NCBI RefSeq assembly: GCF_029076445.1
Contig: NZ_JARESG010000015.1
Span: 1-64,000, forward strand
Length of the DNA: 64,000 nucleotides
Source: Pseudarthrobacter naphthalenicus
GTDB lineage: Bacteria; Actinomycetota; Actinomycetes; Actinomycetales; Micrococcaceae
Direction: 5' to 3'
In this document: positions 1 through 8,435 of the stretch, one piece after another
Numbering within the stretch: position 1 is the first letter of the stretch
How the letters are laid out: the number at the start of each line of letters is the position of its first letter
Notes under the pieces: generated by a model
The model's database searches: none
The model's input: the letters and a program-made list of their open reading frames with translations, nothing else
What the model was told of the DNA's origin: nothing
Translations under genes and position numbers: made by a program

Positions 1-2
1 CG

Positions 3-200
3 GGGGCGACGATCTCTTTCACGAGCCATGACGCCCAGCCGAAAACCGGAACCACCCCGGCCCCTCCCAAGGCCACCGTAAACGACGACCACCCCACGTC
101 AACAGGGGTACTTAAGAGATACAAGCCCCAAAACCACTATCTCTGGCGGTGGCGGGCGAAATTATTCGAAGCCGCCGGAATGCACCATTCCAGGTACTAG
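3..200 (+). CDS. possible C-terminal end of a gene entering from the left
   Basis: One frame stays open from the first bases of the window to a TAG at 198-200, about 65 codons. The tail is basic and aromatic (ends FEAAGMHHSRY) after a Pro/Thr-rich stretch. No family was recognised. An open frame of this length can arise by chance in high-G+C DNA, so this is only a candidate. Confidence 0.25.
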   Translation, partial: GATISFTSHDAQPKTGTTPAPPKATVNDDHPTSTGVLKRYKPQNHYLWRWRAKLFEAAGMHHSRY

Positions 201-241
201 CCGGCGACCACGACGGCTATATGGCCCAAAGGTCAGCAAGT

Positions 242-261
242 GTAGGTCTCGCCAGACCTAC
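242..261 (-). terminator. small perfect hairpin downstream of the ATPase gene
   Basis: GTAGGTCT pairs with AGACCTAC across a 4-base loop, an 8-bp perfect stem. It lies about 70 bases after the stop codon of the leftward ATPase gene. No T-run follows on either strand, so the terminator role is a guess. Confidence 0.3.
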
Positions 262-330
262 TACCGACTTTGCGCTGATTCTGCTACAAGAGAATTACAG
301 ATGAACTTCAATGGCAGTCCTCCCAATCGT

Positions 331-1815
331 TTATAAGGAACTGAGAAATGACCGTAGGGAGTATGCCTGCTGGACAAAAATACTGTCCTCGAAAAGAAAA
401 TTGGCTAGGGCATCCAATAATACAGCAGTGCCATTGAAATGCTCCGCTACGCATATAAGCCAGTCGTGATGATCCAGCCCTTGGGCGTCGACCAACGCGG
501 CCCGCAACTTCGCATCAACATCAGTCGGAAAAGCAAATTTTTCGTGCCCAGCAAGCCAGGCCTTCAGTCTACTTTCGAGAACACGTTCGGGTGATTGAAG
601 ACCCGGAAGATAGGAAAAACCATCCACATCGGCTTCAGTCGCGCGCTGGTCACCATCTAGGATGCCAACAATCCGGTGGGGAACTTTGCCAGAGGTGCGA
701 TATGCCCTGAGCCCGTTGACAATTGTCCTGACAGCAGATTCTCCATCCGCGGCAAAGGAGATCCCCACGCAGTCCAGGAGACTTTTGTCTAATCTGCGTA
801 GAATCATTTCAAGCATCTGCGCAGCAAATAAATCCTCTGTTACTGCTACACATCGCAATGAGCGCCTGAGACCCAGCCTACTGGCCAGTGCTCTAGAATC
901 AAGTCCCGTCGATACGGACAACTCGGGTAACGAACTTATCAATGAAACCTGCCCGGCCGGCAGGGATTCAAAAACACCGGGTGAGTGGGTCGACATGATA
1001 ATAGTCAAGTCCTTGTCCCCCGAAATAATTGCCAAGGCTTCAGTCAGTTTGCGCTGAGAAATCGCTGCAAGGTGCGTTTCAGGTTCTTCCAGAATTACAA
1101 CACCGCCATTTGATAACTGATCAAGCCTCCATAGCAGGTATATCGTGGCGAGCTCACCCCGGCCCATCCCGAGAACCGTATAATCAGCGCCGTGAGTTGC
1201 AATCCGGAAGAACGGAACGGCAAAGTCCTCTTCACTCACCGATGTTATTTCAAAAGTATCGATATGGTCATACTGACGATTGAGTACATATGAGGCCAAA
1301 GTCATCATTTCTGCTGATGCGGGTGCCGGATCGACTCCTTCGATCAAGTCCAAATAGTTAGGATCTTCTCGCAACATCGCCAATATTTTGCCTGTTTCAA
1401 TTGCCGCGTCAATGTAGTGAACGTTTTCAGGACAATGTCCGGACCTGACCAACTCCACCATGCCGCCCTGTCGGCGGATTTCCATACGGGACGACTTACC
1501 AGTTTCCTTTGAACGGTCGTCAGACCATTGAACTTCCACTTCGTCGACCTGTGAGAACCATCCCACGGCATCTTCTGGCAGCTCCACCGTGGAGTCCAAA
1601 CACGTGCGGAGGGCCTGGAGGAGACTCGACTTACCCGCTCCATTGCCACCCGCGATTACTGCCATTCCATTGCCGAGTCCCACGGAAAAGCCATGCGGAA
1701 CGCGAGGACCCCTCAATGTGATCGTCTTGGGGCTGGCGGAATAGTTCCTCGCAGGCAAGCGCTTGATTCGCTCTGCGATCTCGGCGAACCTTACACTGAC
1801 CACGATTCGCCCCAT
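331..1815 (-). CDS. AAA/ABC-type ATPase with C-terminal TOPRIM-like domain
   Basis: 494 aa. The Walker A motif GGNGAGKS is at residues 56-63. An ABC-signature-like stretch (GMGRGELATIYLLWRL) is near 216-231, the Walker B VVILEEPETH near 239-248, and the switch histidine STHSPG at 275-280. These mark the AAA_21/OLD-like SMC/ABC ATPase group. The last third has the spacing of a TOPRIM fold: an acidic strand (VTED, about 325), a small glycine turn (ADGES, about 356) and a DGD at 387-389 in HRIVGILDGDQR. OLD-family proteins use this combination for ATP-regulated DNA or RNA cleavage. The ATG overlaps the end of the upstream DUF262 gene by 25 bases, so the two are probably translated together. G+C is visibly lower than in the flanking core genes. 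A defence role is inferred; the TOPRIM call is moderate because the acidic residues were matched by eye only. Confidence 0.75.
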   Translation of the reverse strand: MGRIVVSVRFAEIAERIKRLPARNYSASPKTITLRGPRVPHGFSVGLGNGMAVIAGGNGAGKSSLLQALRTCLDSTVELPEDAVGWFSQVDEVEVQWSDDRSKETGKSSRMEIRRQGGMVELVRSGHCPENVHYIDAAIETGKILAMLREDPNYLDLIEGVDPAPASAEMMTLASYVLNRQYDHIDTFEITSVSEEDFAVPFFRIATHGADYTVLGMGRGELATIYLLWRLDQLSNGGVVILEEPETHLAAISQRKLTEALAIISGDKDLTIIMSTHSPGVFESLPAGQVSLISSLPELSVSTGLDSRALASRLGLRRSLRCVAVTEDLFAAQMLEMILRRLDKSLLDCVGISFAADGESAVRTIVNGLRAYRTSGKVPHRIVGILDGDQRATEADVDGFSYLPGLQSPERVLESRLKAWLAGHEKFAFPTDVDAKLRAALVDAQGLDHHDWLICVAEHFNGTAVLLDALANFLFEDSIFVQQAYSLRSFLSSL

Positions 1816-2951
1816 CCGACACTGTGGGCATATTGGTACAGCTCGCGATCACTCGCAGCCCGAAGATCTAAGGCAAACAGGGCTTCATCTACGATTTTGG
1901 ACGTCCGCAGCGTCGGTTCCCAGAAGCCTCCACACGTTAACAGGATCGCTCCGCACAAGTCCCGGAGTACCACGGAGGAGACGTCAGCAACACGAGCAGT
2001 AGACCGGTCATGGAAAATCCTAAGGGCGGTTGCCAGTTTGGCGTCCTCGACGATGCTGGGCTCCCATCGGTTACGTTCGATCCACTCAACACCTGCATAG
2101 AAGCGATTCATTTCTTTTTGAGGTGCTTTGTAAACTCCGCTTCGAGATACCAAACAAAGCCAAGTATGTATAGTTGCTTTGTTGGGACGAATTTGCGCAA
2201 CATCCGAGTCAAGCATCGGGGATGCTAAAATAAATCTGACCGCATTCGTTGCATCATCTACGATGTCGTTAGGAAACTCATCAGCTTGGCGATACCGGGC
2301 AGTTATTCGACCAGCCGTTATTTTCTCGGTCAGAGAACGATTTTCCATAGTCAGCATTAGCCGACCCAATAGATCATCGTAGGCCATTCTTGCATTGGAA
2401 AAGCCGATTCGCTCCTTACTCAAGCCAGCTTTCGAAAAAGAGGTAACCAAGCTCTTGATTTGATTACGGGGACCACCTATAAATGCATTTCTTTTTTCTG
2501 CCTCCGTCAAGTTCGTCGGTTGGTTAAGGCGAAAAAAGAGCTCATGCGGTTCGTCGGGATCGTAATCAGTAAGTTCGAATATTCTTATTGTAAACTTTCT
2601 AAAGTTTCGCTTAATTGACGGGGGTAGCTGTTGAAATCTCAGGCCGTTGAGTGAAAGGAGCTCCTCTTTTTCAGGTTCGATAAACCCATCCACCGAGAAG
2701 GCACCGTCCATAAAGTCCCTTATCGCCGTAAGTCGCTGTTGCCCGTCGAGCACGTCACTTGTTCCTTCGGGACGCGCGACGAGATGCACTGGCGGAATAT
2801 GCCAGCCTCGCAACACGGTATCGATCAGTCGTTGCTGCTTTTTCAGAGTCCAGACCTCCCCCCGCTGAAAGTCGGGCTGCAGGTCGTAATCAGCGTCGCT
2901 GATCCTGCGATATATAGTTTCGATGTCAGGATCTTGAGTATTGAACTTCAT
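1791..2951 (-). CDS. DUF262 (ParB/GmrSD-like) protein
   Basis: 386 aa from the ATG at 2951, which has GGGGAG just upstream; a longer frame starts at 2981 without support. The N-terminus has the DUF262 signature: DFQRGEVW at about 27-34, then VLDGQQRLTAIRDF with the DGQQR core at 69-73. That core is the nucleotide-handling motif of the ParB/Srx-like fold, also found in the GmrS half of type IV restriction enzymes. The C-terminal two thirds, helical and charged, resembles nothing specific. The gene overlaps the downstream ATPase-TOPRIM gene and both have low G+C for this genome, as expected for an acquired defence module. The target and the activity (NTPase, nickase or sensor) cannot be read from the sequence. 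Confidence 0.8.
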   Translation of the reverse strand: MKFNTQDPDIETIYRRISDADYDLQPDFQRGEVWTLKKQQRLIDTVLRGWHIPPVHLVARPEGTSDVLDGQQRLTAIRDFMDGAFSVDGFIEPEKEELLSLNGLRFQQLPPSIKRNFRKFTIRIFELTDYDPDEPHELFFRLNQPTNLTEAEKRNAFIGGPRNQIKSLVTSFSKAGLSKERIGFSNARMAYDDLLGRLMLTMENRSLTEKITAGRITARYRQADEFPNDIVDDATNAVRFILASPMLDSDVAQIRPNKATIHTWLCLVSRSGVYKAPQKEMNRFYAGVEWIERNRWEPSIVEDAKLATALRIFHDRSTARVADVSSVVLRDLCGAILLTCGGFWEPTLRTSKIVDEALFALDLRAASDRELYQYAHSVGWGESWSV

Positions 2952-3265
2952 AAACTCCCCATAATAACAACCAGCTAACAAACCATCTGGGCCATACTAA
3001 CCCGCTCGGAGAGTTGACAGGCATCATCGGTGGAATACACGCTCTCAATGCAAGGGCGGAACTTGGTGCAGCACATGCACTAACCCCCGCACTAGTGGAG
3101 CGTATTCACGTCAGCACAGGTGGCAGAGCGAGTCTCCGATGACGTAAAGCGCTACCCCACCCATCGAAGCGTAAGGTGTCGTCACCTTCCCATTGGCAGC
3201 GTGCCATAGAGAACTATTGCTGACGAACAAAACCTTTGATTGCCCACCGTCTTCCCAGGGCCCGG
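2952..3265. other. intergenic, no gene seen
   Basis: About 310 bases lie between the DUF262 start and the stop of the next leftward gene. No convincing ORF, RNA or strong hairpin was found. The promoter of the DUF262-ATPase pair should lie at its left end, but no clear -35/-10 pair was recognised. Confidence 0.4.
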
Positions 3266-4660
3266 TTACTCGGGCGTATGAGCTGATTCCGCTCCTGGTT
3301 GGTCGTTTCCGGTCAATATCACAATCGACGTCTGCGATTGCAGCGGCTTCCAATGTGGAGCCATGGTCTCGATCCGCCCGTCCTCCAGTAGACGGTGGTG
3401 AGCTGCACCCGGAAGCAACCGAGGTTCAAGGACGTGTGTGGCCCTGGGATTGTGGTAGACGTCCATTCCTTCAATCCAGGTTTCCGAGTTCTCATCTGTG
3501 ACAAACTCAATGTAGGGCCTAGGGCTTGGCGAGTCCGGGTTGCGGTCCGCATAAAACCCGCGACGAATGAGAACGACGTCGTTAGATCCGAAGCCTGCCC
3601 CGACACCCATTCTGTTGAACTTGGAAAGCGTAGCACTGCTATTGAAGATAACCGCGCTGATGTTTTCCGCCCCAGGGAGTGAGAAGAACCCTGACGGGAC
3701 GGTCTTTTCTCCCCACCTATGCTCTACGACCTGGATAGGGAGGATTACAAGGGAACCGTCTGCGGCCTCCTTCGCCTCGTGCCTGTATCCGTACAGGTAG
3801 GTTGCAAGGGCGGTTCCGCTGTAAGTCATGGACATTGCGTCGTGGAAATCTTGAATGGCGAAGACCAACGGCTTACCGGCCACTACGGGCCTCTTCCAGT
3901 ATTCCTTATGCAATTTTGCGGTCAGGGCTCCTGCATACCTGGTGGGTAGATAGTGCTGGACGTAGTGTTCAATTTCTGCTTCACTACTGGGCTTCTGCGA
4001 CCCTATTGGCTTCCCATCTGTTCCGATGCTGGGGTTAATGGTGGTTGCCTCCATCGCAAATCCTCCAAGGGGCCCAATGGCAGTGAAATCGGGTGCTGGA
4101 TCAGGCCGATCGACGAACAGTCCGGCTTCGGTCAGAGCAGCTGAAAGATAAAGCTCCCAAAGACGTGGGTCGAACCCCGTGGTTTGGAACTGCTCCACAA
4201 AGTTGCCGTCCACGTCGCGATTCCAGCGCATCATTGCGCCGATAATACGTCGGGCTGCAGAAAATCCCTCATCCGATGTCAAGTGCAGAAAGTTAGGGTG
4301 AAGCTTTTCTTCAGTGGACAGTGGGGCAAAGAAGTCGATCGGTTGTCCCGTCTCGTCGCCCTGTACGCGCAACGCTTCCAGATCCGGGAGAATTTGGAGG
4401 AGGCGGAGGTTCAGCGCGAGTACTGCACGCTCTGGTGTTTCGAAGAAATCAGTCTGATCGATAAAGCGATACCGCTCATTCATGTCTCGTGCGAGGATAA
4501 TGCCACCGTAATCACCATCAGTCCTATCCATCACTATCGTCGATAGAATCCCGGCGTCCACGTCCTCAAACCAGGCAAGTTCCTCCATAATGAACACTCC
4601 CATTGGGGCTCGGGCATACGCCGCCAAGGCGCTAAATCGGGAACGGGATATCGTTCGCAT
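3266..4660 (-). CDS. uncharacterised protein in the accessory segment
   Basis: 464 aa from the ATG at 4660, chosen because AAAGGA lies about 8 bases upstream; the frame is open 50 codons further without a comparable site. It is a soluble-looking mixed alpha/beta protein with no signal peptide or membrane segment. Distinctive stretches are MEELAWFEDVDAGILSTIVM, ILARDMNERYRFIDQTDFFE and GGFAMEATTINPSIGTDGKP. The middle part (EATTINPS followed later by VFAIQDFHDAMSM) could be a nuclease-like core, but no catalytic motif can be assigned with confidence. It sits on the same strand as the DUF262-ATPase pair, separated by about 310 bases, in the same lower-G+C segment, so it may belong to the same mobile or defence load. 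No family was recognised. Confidence 0.7.
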   Translation of the reverse strand: MRTISRSRFSALAAYARAPMGVFIMEELAWFEDVDAGILSTIVMDRTDGDYGGIILARDMNERYRFIDQTDFFETPERAVLALNLRLLQILPDLEALRVQGDETGQPIDFFAPLSTEEKLHPNFLHLTSDEGFSAARRIIGAMMRWNRDVDGNFVEQFQTTGFDPRLWELYLSAALTEAGLFVDRPDPAPDFTAIGPLGGFAMEATTINPSIGTDGKPIGSQKPSSEAEIEHYVQHYLPTRYAGALTAKLHKEYWKRPVVAGKPLVFAIQDFHDAMSMTYSGTALATYLYGYRHEAKEAADGSLVILPIQVVEHRWGEKTVPSGFFSLPGAENISAVIFNSSATLSKFNRMGVGAGFGSNDVVLIRRGFYADRNPDSPSPRPYIEFVTDENSETWIEGMDVYHNPRATHVLEPRLLPGAAHHRLLEDGRIETMAPHWKPLQSQTSIVILTGNDQPGAESAHTPE

Positions 4661-4824
4661 GACAGGTTTCCTTTTGTTCTGGCAGGTGTCTGGCATCCGC
4701 AGACGTATGGAAGGAGCATAGCGGCCGACTACGGGACCGTCGCTGCGGGAGAAGCCGAGGTGCCGATCGGGGTTCATCGCCGTGGTGGCTCTTTCCGTTC
4801 CTTTCCACAATGCCCATCTCCGTC

Positions 4825-5065
4825 AGCATGCCGGTACTGGCCAACAATTGCATGGACACGTCACCCGCAATCTCCCGGTGACCCCGAGTTCCCGTACGTA
4901 CGCCAACCCGTGGCCGAGCCGTCCCTGGCGCTAACTAAGCTACTGAACTCCGGTTGCGCAAAGCCGCCCGCTTGTCCGGCACGTCATCGAAGACAATCGT
5001 CCCCGGGCGCGAGGACGTCCACCAGTTGGTCTGATGGCAAGCGCCGAGAAGGGACCGTTTGTCGC
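4825..5065 (+). pseudogene. decayed glycerophosphodiester phosphodiesterase fragment
   Basis: Read in shifting frames, this stretch aligns with the internal part of the glycerophosphodiesterase gene at 35620. Matches are ANNCMDT with ANKCVDT, GDPEFPYV identical, VAEPSLAL with VAELSLAQ, VIEDNR with VIEGNR and EDVHQLV with KDVYQLA. At least two frameshifts and a stop separate the blocks, and both ends of the gene are missing. It lies where the lower-G+C accessory segment meets the amino-acid permease gene, so it probably marks the edge of an insertion or deletion. Coordinates are approximate. Confidence 0.65.
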
Positions 5066-5077
5066 GGAACCAATCGC

Positions 5078-5109
5078 AAAAGGCGCGCCCGGCTAAGCCG
5101 GACGCGCCC
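5078..5109 (-). terminator. rho-independent terminator of the permease operon
   Basis: GGCGCG-c-CCGGC pairs with GCCGG-a-CGCGCC across a TAA loop (one mismatch). On the minus strand the stem is followed by TTTT. It lies about 45 bases after the permease stop codon. Confidence 0.75.
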
Positions 5110-5151
5110 TCGGCGAGCACTGAACCCACCACGTGGGTTAAAGCACGCGAT

Positions 5152-6567
5152 TCAGTCGATAAGCACCGGCTGCTTGTCACCGTCAGAAGCTTCAACACGA
5201 GAAGCAATATTTCGGCCGCCACGGTGGTGCAGCCAGTTCGCCGCGGCCAGAAGCGCCACGAGTCCAAAAGTGCTCAGGAGCTGGGGACGGGAGTCCTCGC
5301 CGATGAACCCCACCGTGAAGATCGCCGCGAGGATGAGCAGGCCGAAGCCCGTGAGCCACGGGAAGCCGGGCATCCGCAGGGGCAGCTCCGTTCCCTCGCG
5401 GTCGGCGCGGAGGCGCAGTGAGAGCTGGGCCATGAGTGCGGACGTCCAGACCAACAGGCACGTTGAGCCCACGATATTGAGCAGGACGGGAAGGACCTTC
5501 TCGGGGAAAGCCAGCTCCAGCACAACAGTTACAACACCGAAGGCGACGCTGGCCAGGACGGCCACAACCGGGACGCGGGCCTTGGACACCGAGGCAAGCA
5601 GGCGCGGCGCCTCACCGCGCTCGGCGAGGGAGAACGCCATCCGTGACGCACCGTAGAGGTTGGCGTTGAGGGCCGAGAGCAGCGCAGCAACGGCTACCAG
5701 GGTAATGGCGGTGGCCGCGCCGGGCATGCCGGCGGCGTCCAGCACCGCGGCGAACGGGCTCTTCAGCCCGGCCGAACCCACGGGAACTACGGCCGCGATG
5801 ATGAAGATGGAGCCGATGTAGAAGACCAGGATGCGCCACAGCACCGTCCGGACTGCCTTCTTCACACTGCGGGCGGGCTCCGCCGTTTCAGCTGCCGCAA
5901 CCGAGACGATCTCGGTGCCGCCGAACGCGAAGGCCACCACGAAGAGTGCCGTGGCGATGCCGGCGAAACCGCTGGGTGCGAAGCCGGCACCGGTGAAGTT
6001 GGACAGGCCCGGCGACTGGACGCCCGGCAGCCAGCCGAAGAGCAGCGCAGCGCCCACCAGGAGGAACCCGACGATGGCCGCCACCTTGAGCAGGGCGAAC
6101 CAGAACTCGAATTCACCGAAGTTCTTCACACTGGTGAGGTTCACGGCGGTGAGCGCCACGATGAACACGAAGGCCATCAGCCACACCGGCAGGGCCGGGA
6201 AGATGGTGGCCAGCAGGCCCGCCGCACCGAGCGCCTCGGCTGCGATCACCACCACGAGCTGCAGCCACCAGAGCCAGCCCACCGTGGCACCGGCCACCGG
6301 CCCGTAGGCCTTGGCGGTGTAAACGGAGAAGGCCCCGCTGTCCGGATTGGCGGCAGCCATCTCGCCGAGGGCCCACATCACCAGGATGATGAGGGTGCCG
6401 GCCACGAGGTACGAGATCAGAACGGCCGGTCCGGCAGCCTGGATGCCTGCACCGGAGCCGATGAACAGGCCCGCGCCGATGGCGCTTCCCAGGCCCATCA
6501 TGGTGAGCTGGCGGGGTTTAAGTGCGGCGCCGAGTGGGCGGCCAGACGTCTTTGTCTGTTGTTCCAT
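5152..6567 (-). CDS. APC-family amino-acid permease
   Basis: 471 aa from the ATG at 6567, with AGAGGA 8 bases upstream. It has about 12 hydrophobic helices. The first carries the APC signature GLGSAIGAGLFIGSGAG, and GEMAAANPDSGAFSVY follows helix 2, as in the AAT subfamily (GABA, aromatic and branched amino-acid permeases). It should import an amino acid by proton symport across the inner membrane. The start lies 52 bases after the stop of the aminotransferase gene on the same strand, and a terminator follows it, so the two form an operon. The neighbouring aminotransferase, Lrp-type regulator and ThDP enzyme suggest an aromatic or branched-chain amino acid as substrate. That is inference from context. 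Confidence 0.88.
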   Translation of the reverse strand: MEQQTKTSGRPLGAALKPRQLTMMGLGSAIGAGLFIGSGAGIQAAGPAVLISYLVAGTLIILVMWALGEMAAANPDSGAFSVYTAKAYGPVAGATVGWLWWLQLVVVIAAEALGAAGLLATIFPALPVWLMAFVFIVALTAVNLTSVKNFGEFEFWFALLKVAAIVGFLLVGAALLFGWLPGVQSPGLSNFTGAGFAPSGFAGIATALFVVAFAFGGTEIVSVAAAETAEPARSVKKAVRTVLWRILVFYIGSIFIIAAVVPVGSAGLKSPFAAVLDAAGMPGAATAITLVAVAALLSALNANLYGASRMAFSLAERGEAPRLLASVSKARVPVVAVLASVAFGVVTVVLELAFPEKVLPVLLNIVGSTCLLVWTSALMAQLSLRLRADREGTELPLRMPGFPWLTGFGLLILAAIFTVGFIGEDSRPQLLSTFGLVALLAAANWLHHRGGRNIASRVEASDGDKQPVLID

Positions 6568-6619
6568 TGGGGATTCCTCTGGTTGTAGGTGGAACGGGTT
6601 GGTAAAGGTCAGTGAGTGT

Positions 6620-7717
6620 TCAGGCTGCGTGGGCTTCCAACACCCGGAGCACGCGGTTGTTGGCGGCGGGCCCGGCAACGGTGATCCGCACGCCGTCCCC
6701 CTGGTAGGCCCGGACCATGATGCCGGCGTGGTCGAACGCGTCCACCAGCCTCGCCTGGAGGCTCTCATCGGCGCGGATCCACAGGAAGTTGCCCTGGCTC
6801 GGCTGCAGCTTCCAGCCCTGGGCTTCCAGCTCCGCGGCCATCCGTGCGCGCTCCTGCTTGACGTCGGCCACCCGCGCTTCCATCTCCTCCCCCGCGTCCA
6901 GGGAGGCGACGGCGGCCTTCTGGGCCAGCGCGCTCACGGCAAAGGGCAGGGCGGTGCGGCGCAGACCTTCGGCGATTGCCGCCGTCGTAATGGCGTACCC
7001 GACGCGCAGGCCGGCGAGCCCGTAGGCCTTCGAGAAGGTGCGCAGGATGCAGACGTTCGGGTACCGGCGGTAGAGCGCCAGGGAGTCGGGGCCGCTGCCC
7101 GCTTCGGCGTATTCCACGTAGGCCTCGTCGATCACCACGAGGATGTCGGAGCGCACGGATTGCAGGAACGTCTCGATGCGTTCGTGGCTGATCGGCACGC
7201 CGGTGGGATTGTTGGGGGTGCAGAGCAGGATGACCTTCGTGCGGTCGGTGACGGCCGCGGCCATGGCATCGAGGTCGTGGCCCTCGGCGTCGTCCAGCGG
7301 GATGCGGACCGGCCGGGCGCCTGCCAGCTCCACCAGGATGGGGTAGGCCTCGAAGGAGCGCCATGCGAAGATCACGTCATCCCCGGCGTCGCACAGTCCG
7401 GTGATGATCTGCTGGAGGACGCCCACGCTGCCGGGTCCCACCGCCACCTCGTCGGCGGTGACGCCGAGGTGGAGGGCAAGCCGTTCACGGAGTTCGACGG
7501 CGGCACTGTCCGGGTAGCGGTTCATGGTGCCGGCCGCCGCGGCCACCGCAGCCGCGGCAGCGGGCAGCGGTTCGTAATGGCTTTCGTTGCTGGCAAGGGC
7601 GGCGATGTCCATGCCGGCGCTGCGCCGGCCCGGGACATAGGCCGGAAGTCCGGCCACGGCGCCACGAAGGGTGGGAAGGACGGTGTCCGGTGCGATGAGG
7701 AGCTGATCACTGGTCAT
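6620..7717 (-). CDS. HisC/Pat-like PLP-dependent aminotransferase
   Basis: 365 aa, fold type I class II aminotransferase of the histidinol-phosphate/aromatic aminotransferase group. The PLP lysine is K230 in RTFSKAYGLAGLR; N170 (CTPNNPTG), D198 and Y200 (VVIDEAYVEY) complete the cofactor pocket, and NESHYEPLP near 44-52 is the substrate-side loop. HisC itself normally sits in a his operon, and no other his gene is nearby. The company of a permease, an Lrp regulator and a ThDP enzyme points instead to an aromatic aminotransferase (Pat type) acting in catabolism. No Shine-Dalgarno sequence is visible before the ATG, so the transcript may be leaderless. The divergent regulator starts 93 bases away. 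Confidence 0.85.
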   Translation of the reverse strand: MTSDQLLIAPDTVLPTLRGAVAGLPAYVPGRRSAGMDIAALASNESHYEPLPAAAAAVAAAAGTMNRYPDSAAVELRERLALHLGVTADEVAVGPGSVGVLQQIITGLCDAGDDVIFAWRSFEAYPILVELAGARPVRIPLDDAEGHDLDAMAAAVTDRTKVILLCTPNNPTGVPISHERIETFLQSVRSDILVVIDEAYVEYAEAGSGPDSLALYRRYPNVCILRTFSKAYGLAGLRVGYAITTAAIAEGLRRTALPFAVSALAQKAAVASLDAGEEMEARVADVKQERARMAAELEAQGWKLQPSQGNFLWIRADESLQARLVDAFDHAGIMVRAYQGDGVRITVAGPAANNRVLRVLEAHAA

Positions 7718-7810
7718 GAGGAACGATCATGATTGTGACCCGCCCCACAATGCAAGATACCCTCAACCCATTGGGACTTCTGCTCAACTTCTACTAACTG
7801 TGGTGAAAAT

Positions 7811-8314
7811 ATGACCATCCCGAACGCCCGCACCCTGGATTCCCTCGACGGCAGGATCATCCTCGCCCTCGACAAGGATCCCGAAGCCAGCGCCCTGGCA
7901 CTCTCCCGGACACTCGGCGTCGCACGCAACACTGTTCACGCCCGGCTGGCACGGCTCGAGCGCAGCGGCGCGCTCCGCTCTTTCAGCCGGAGGCTGGACC
8001 CCGCCGCGCTGGGCTATGACCTGATGGCCTTCCTCTCCCTGTCCATCAGCCAGACCCGGACGGGCGCCGTGGAGGACGGGCTCGCCGCAATCCCGGAGGT
8101 CATCGAGGTGCACGCCACCACCGGCGACGCGGACCTCATGGCCAAGGTGGTGGCACGCAGCACCGCCGATCTCTACCGCATCACCAACGAGATCCTGGAA
8201 ATCGAGGGGATCCAGCGGACCAGCACGGCCATTTCCGTACTGGAACTCATGCCGCCCCGCTACGACGGGCTCCTGTCCCGGCTCTCCGAGCAGGAGTCCC
8301 GCCCCTCCCACTAA
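7811..8314 (+). CDS. Lrp/AsnC-family transcriptional regulator
   Basis: 167 aa. The N-terminal winged helix-turn-helix (about residues 8-58) includes DGRIILALDKDPEASALALS and VARNTVHARLARLERSGAL. A RAM/AsnC ligand-binding domain follows (EVHATTGDADLMAKVVARST). Such proteins sense amino acids and control their transport and degradation. It is divergent from the aminotransferase-permease operon and upstream of the ThDP enzyme gene, so it probably controls both sides. The shared 93-base divergent region at 7718-7810 should hold its operators; no clean palindrome was found there by eye. Confidence 0.88.
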   Translation: MTIPNARTLDSLDGRIILALDKDPEASALALSRTLGVARNTVHARLARLERSGALRSFSRRLDPAALGYDLMAFLSLSISQTRTGAVEDGLAAIPEVIEVHATTGDADLMAKVVARSTADLYRITNEILEIEGIQRTSTAISVLELMPPRYDGLLSRLSEQESRPSH

Positions 8315-8435
8315 CGGCGGGGTGATGCACGCCACAAGTGGGCATATTTTCACTCGTACCCGCACTCCCCTGCCAAATATCCCAATCAGAACTAACTCTC
8401 TTGCCTATCAGTGGGCCAGCCCACACGATTTCTGC

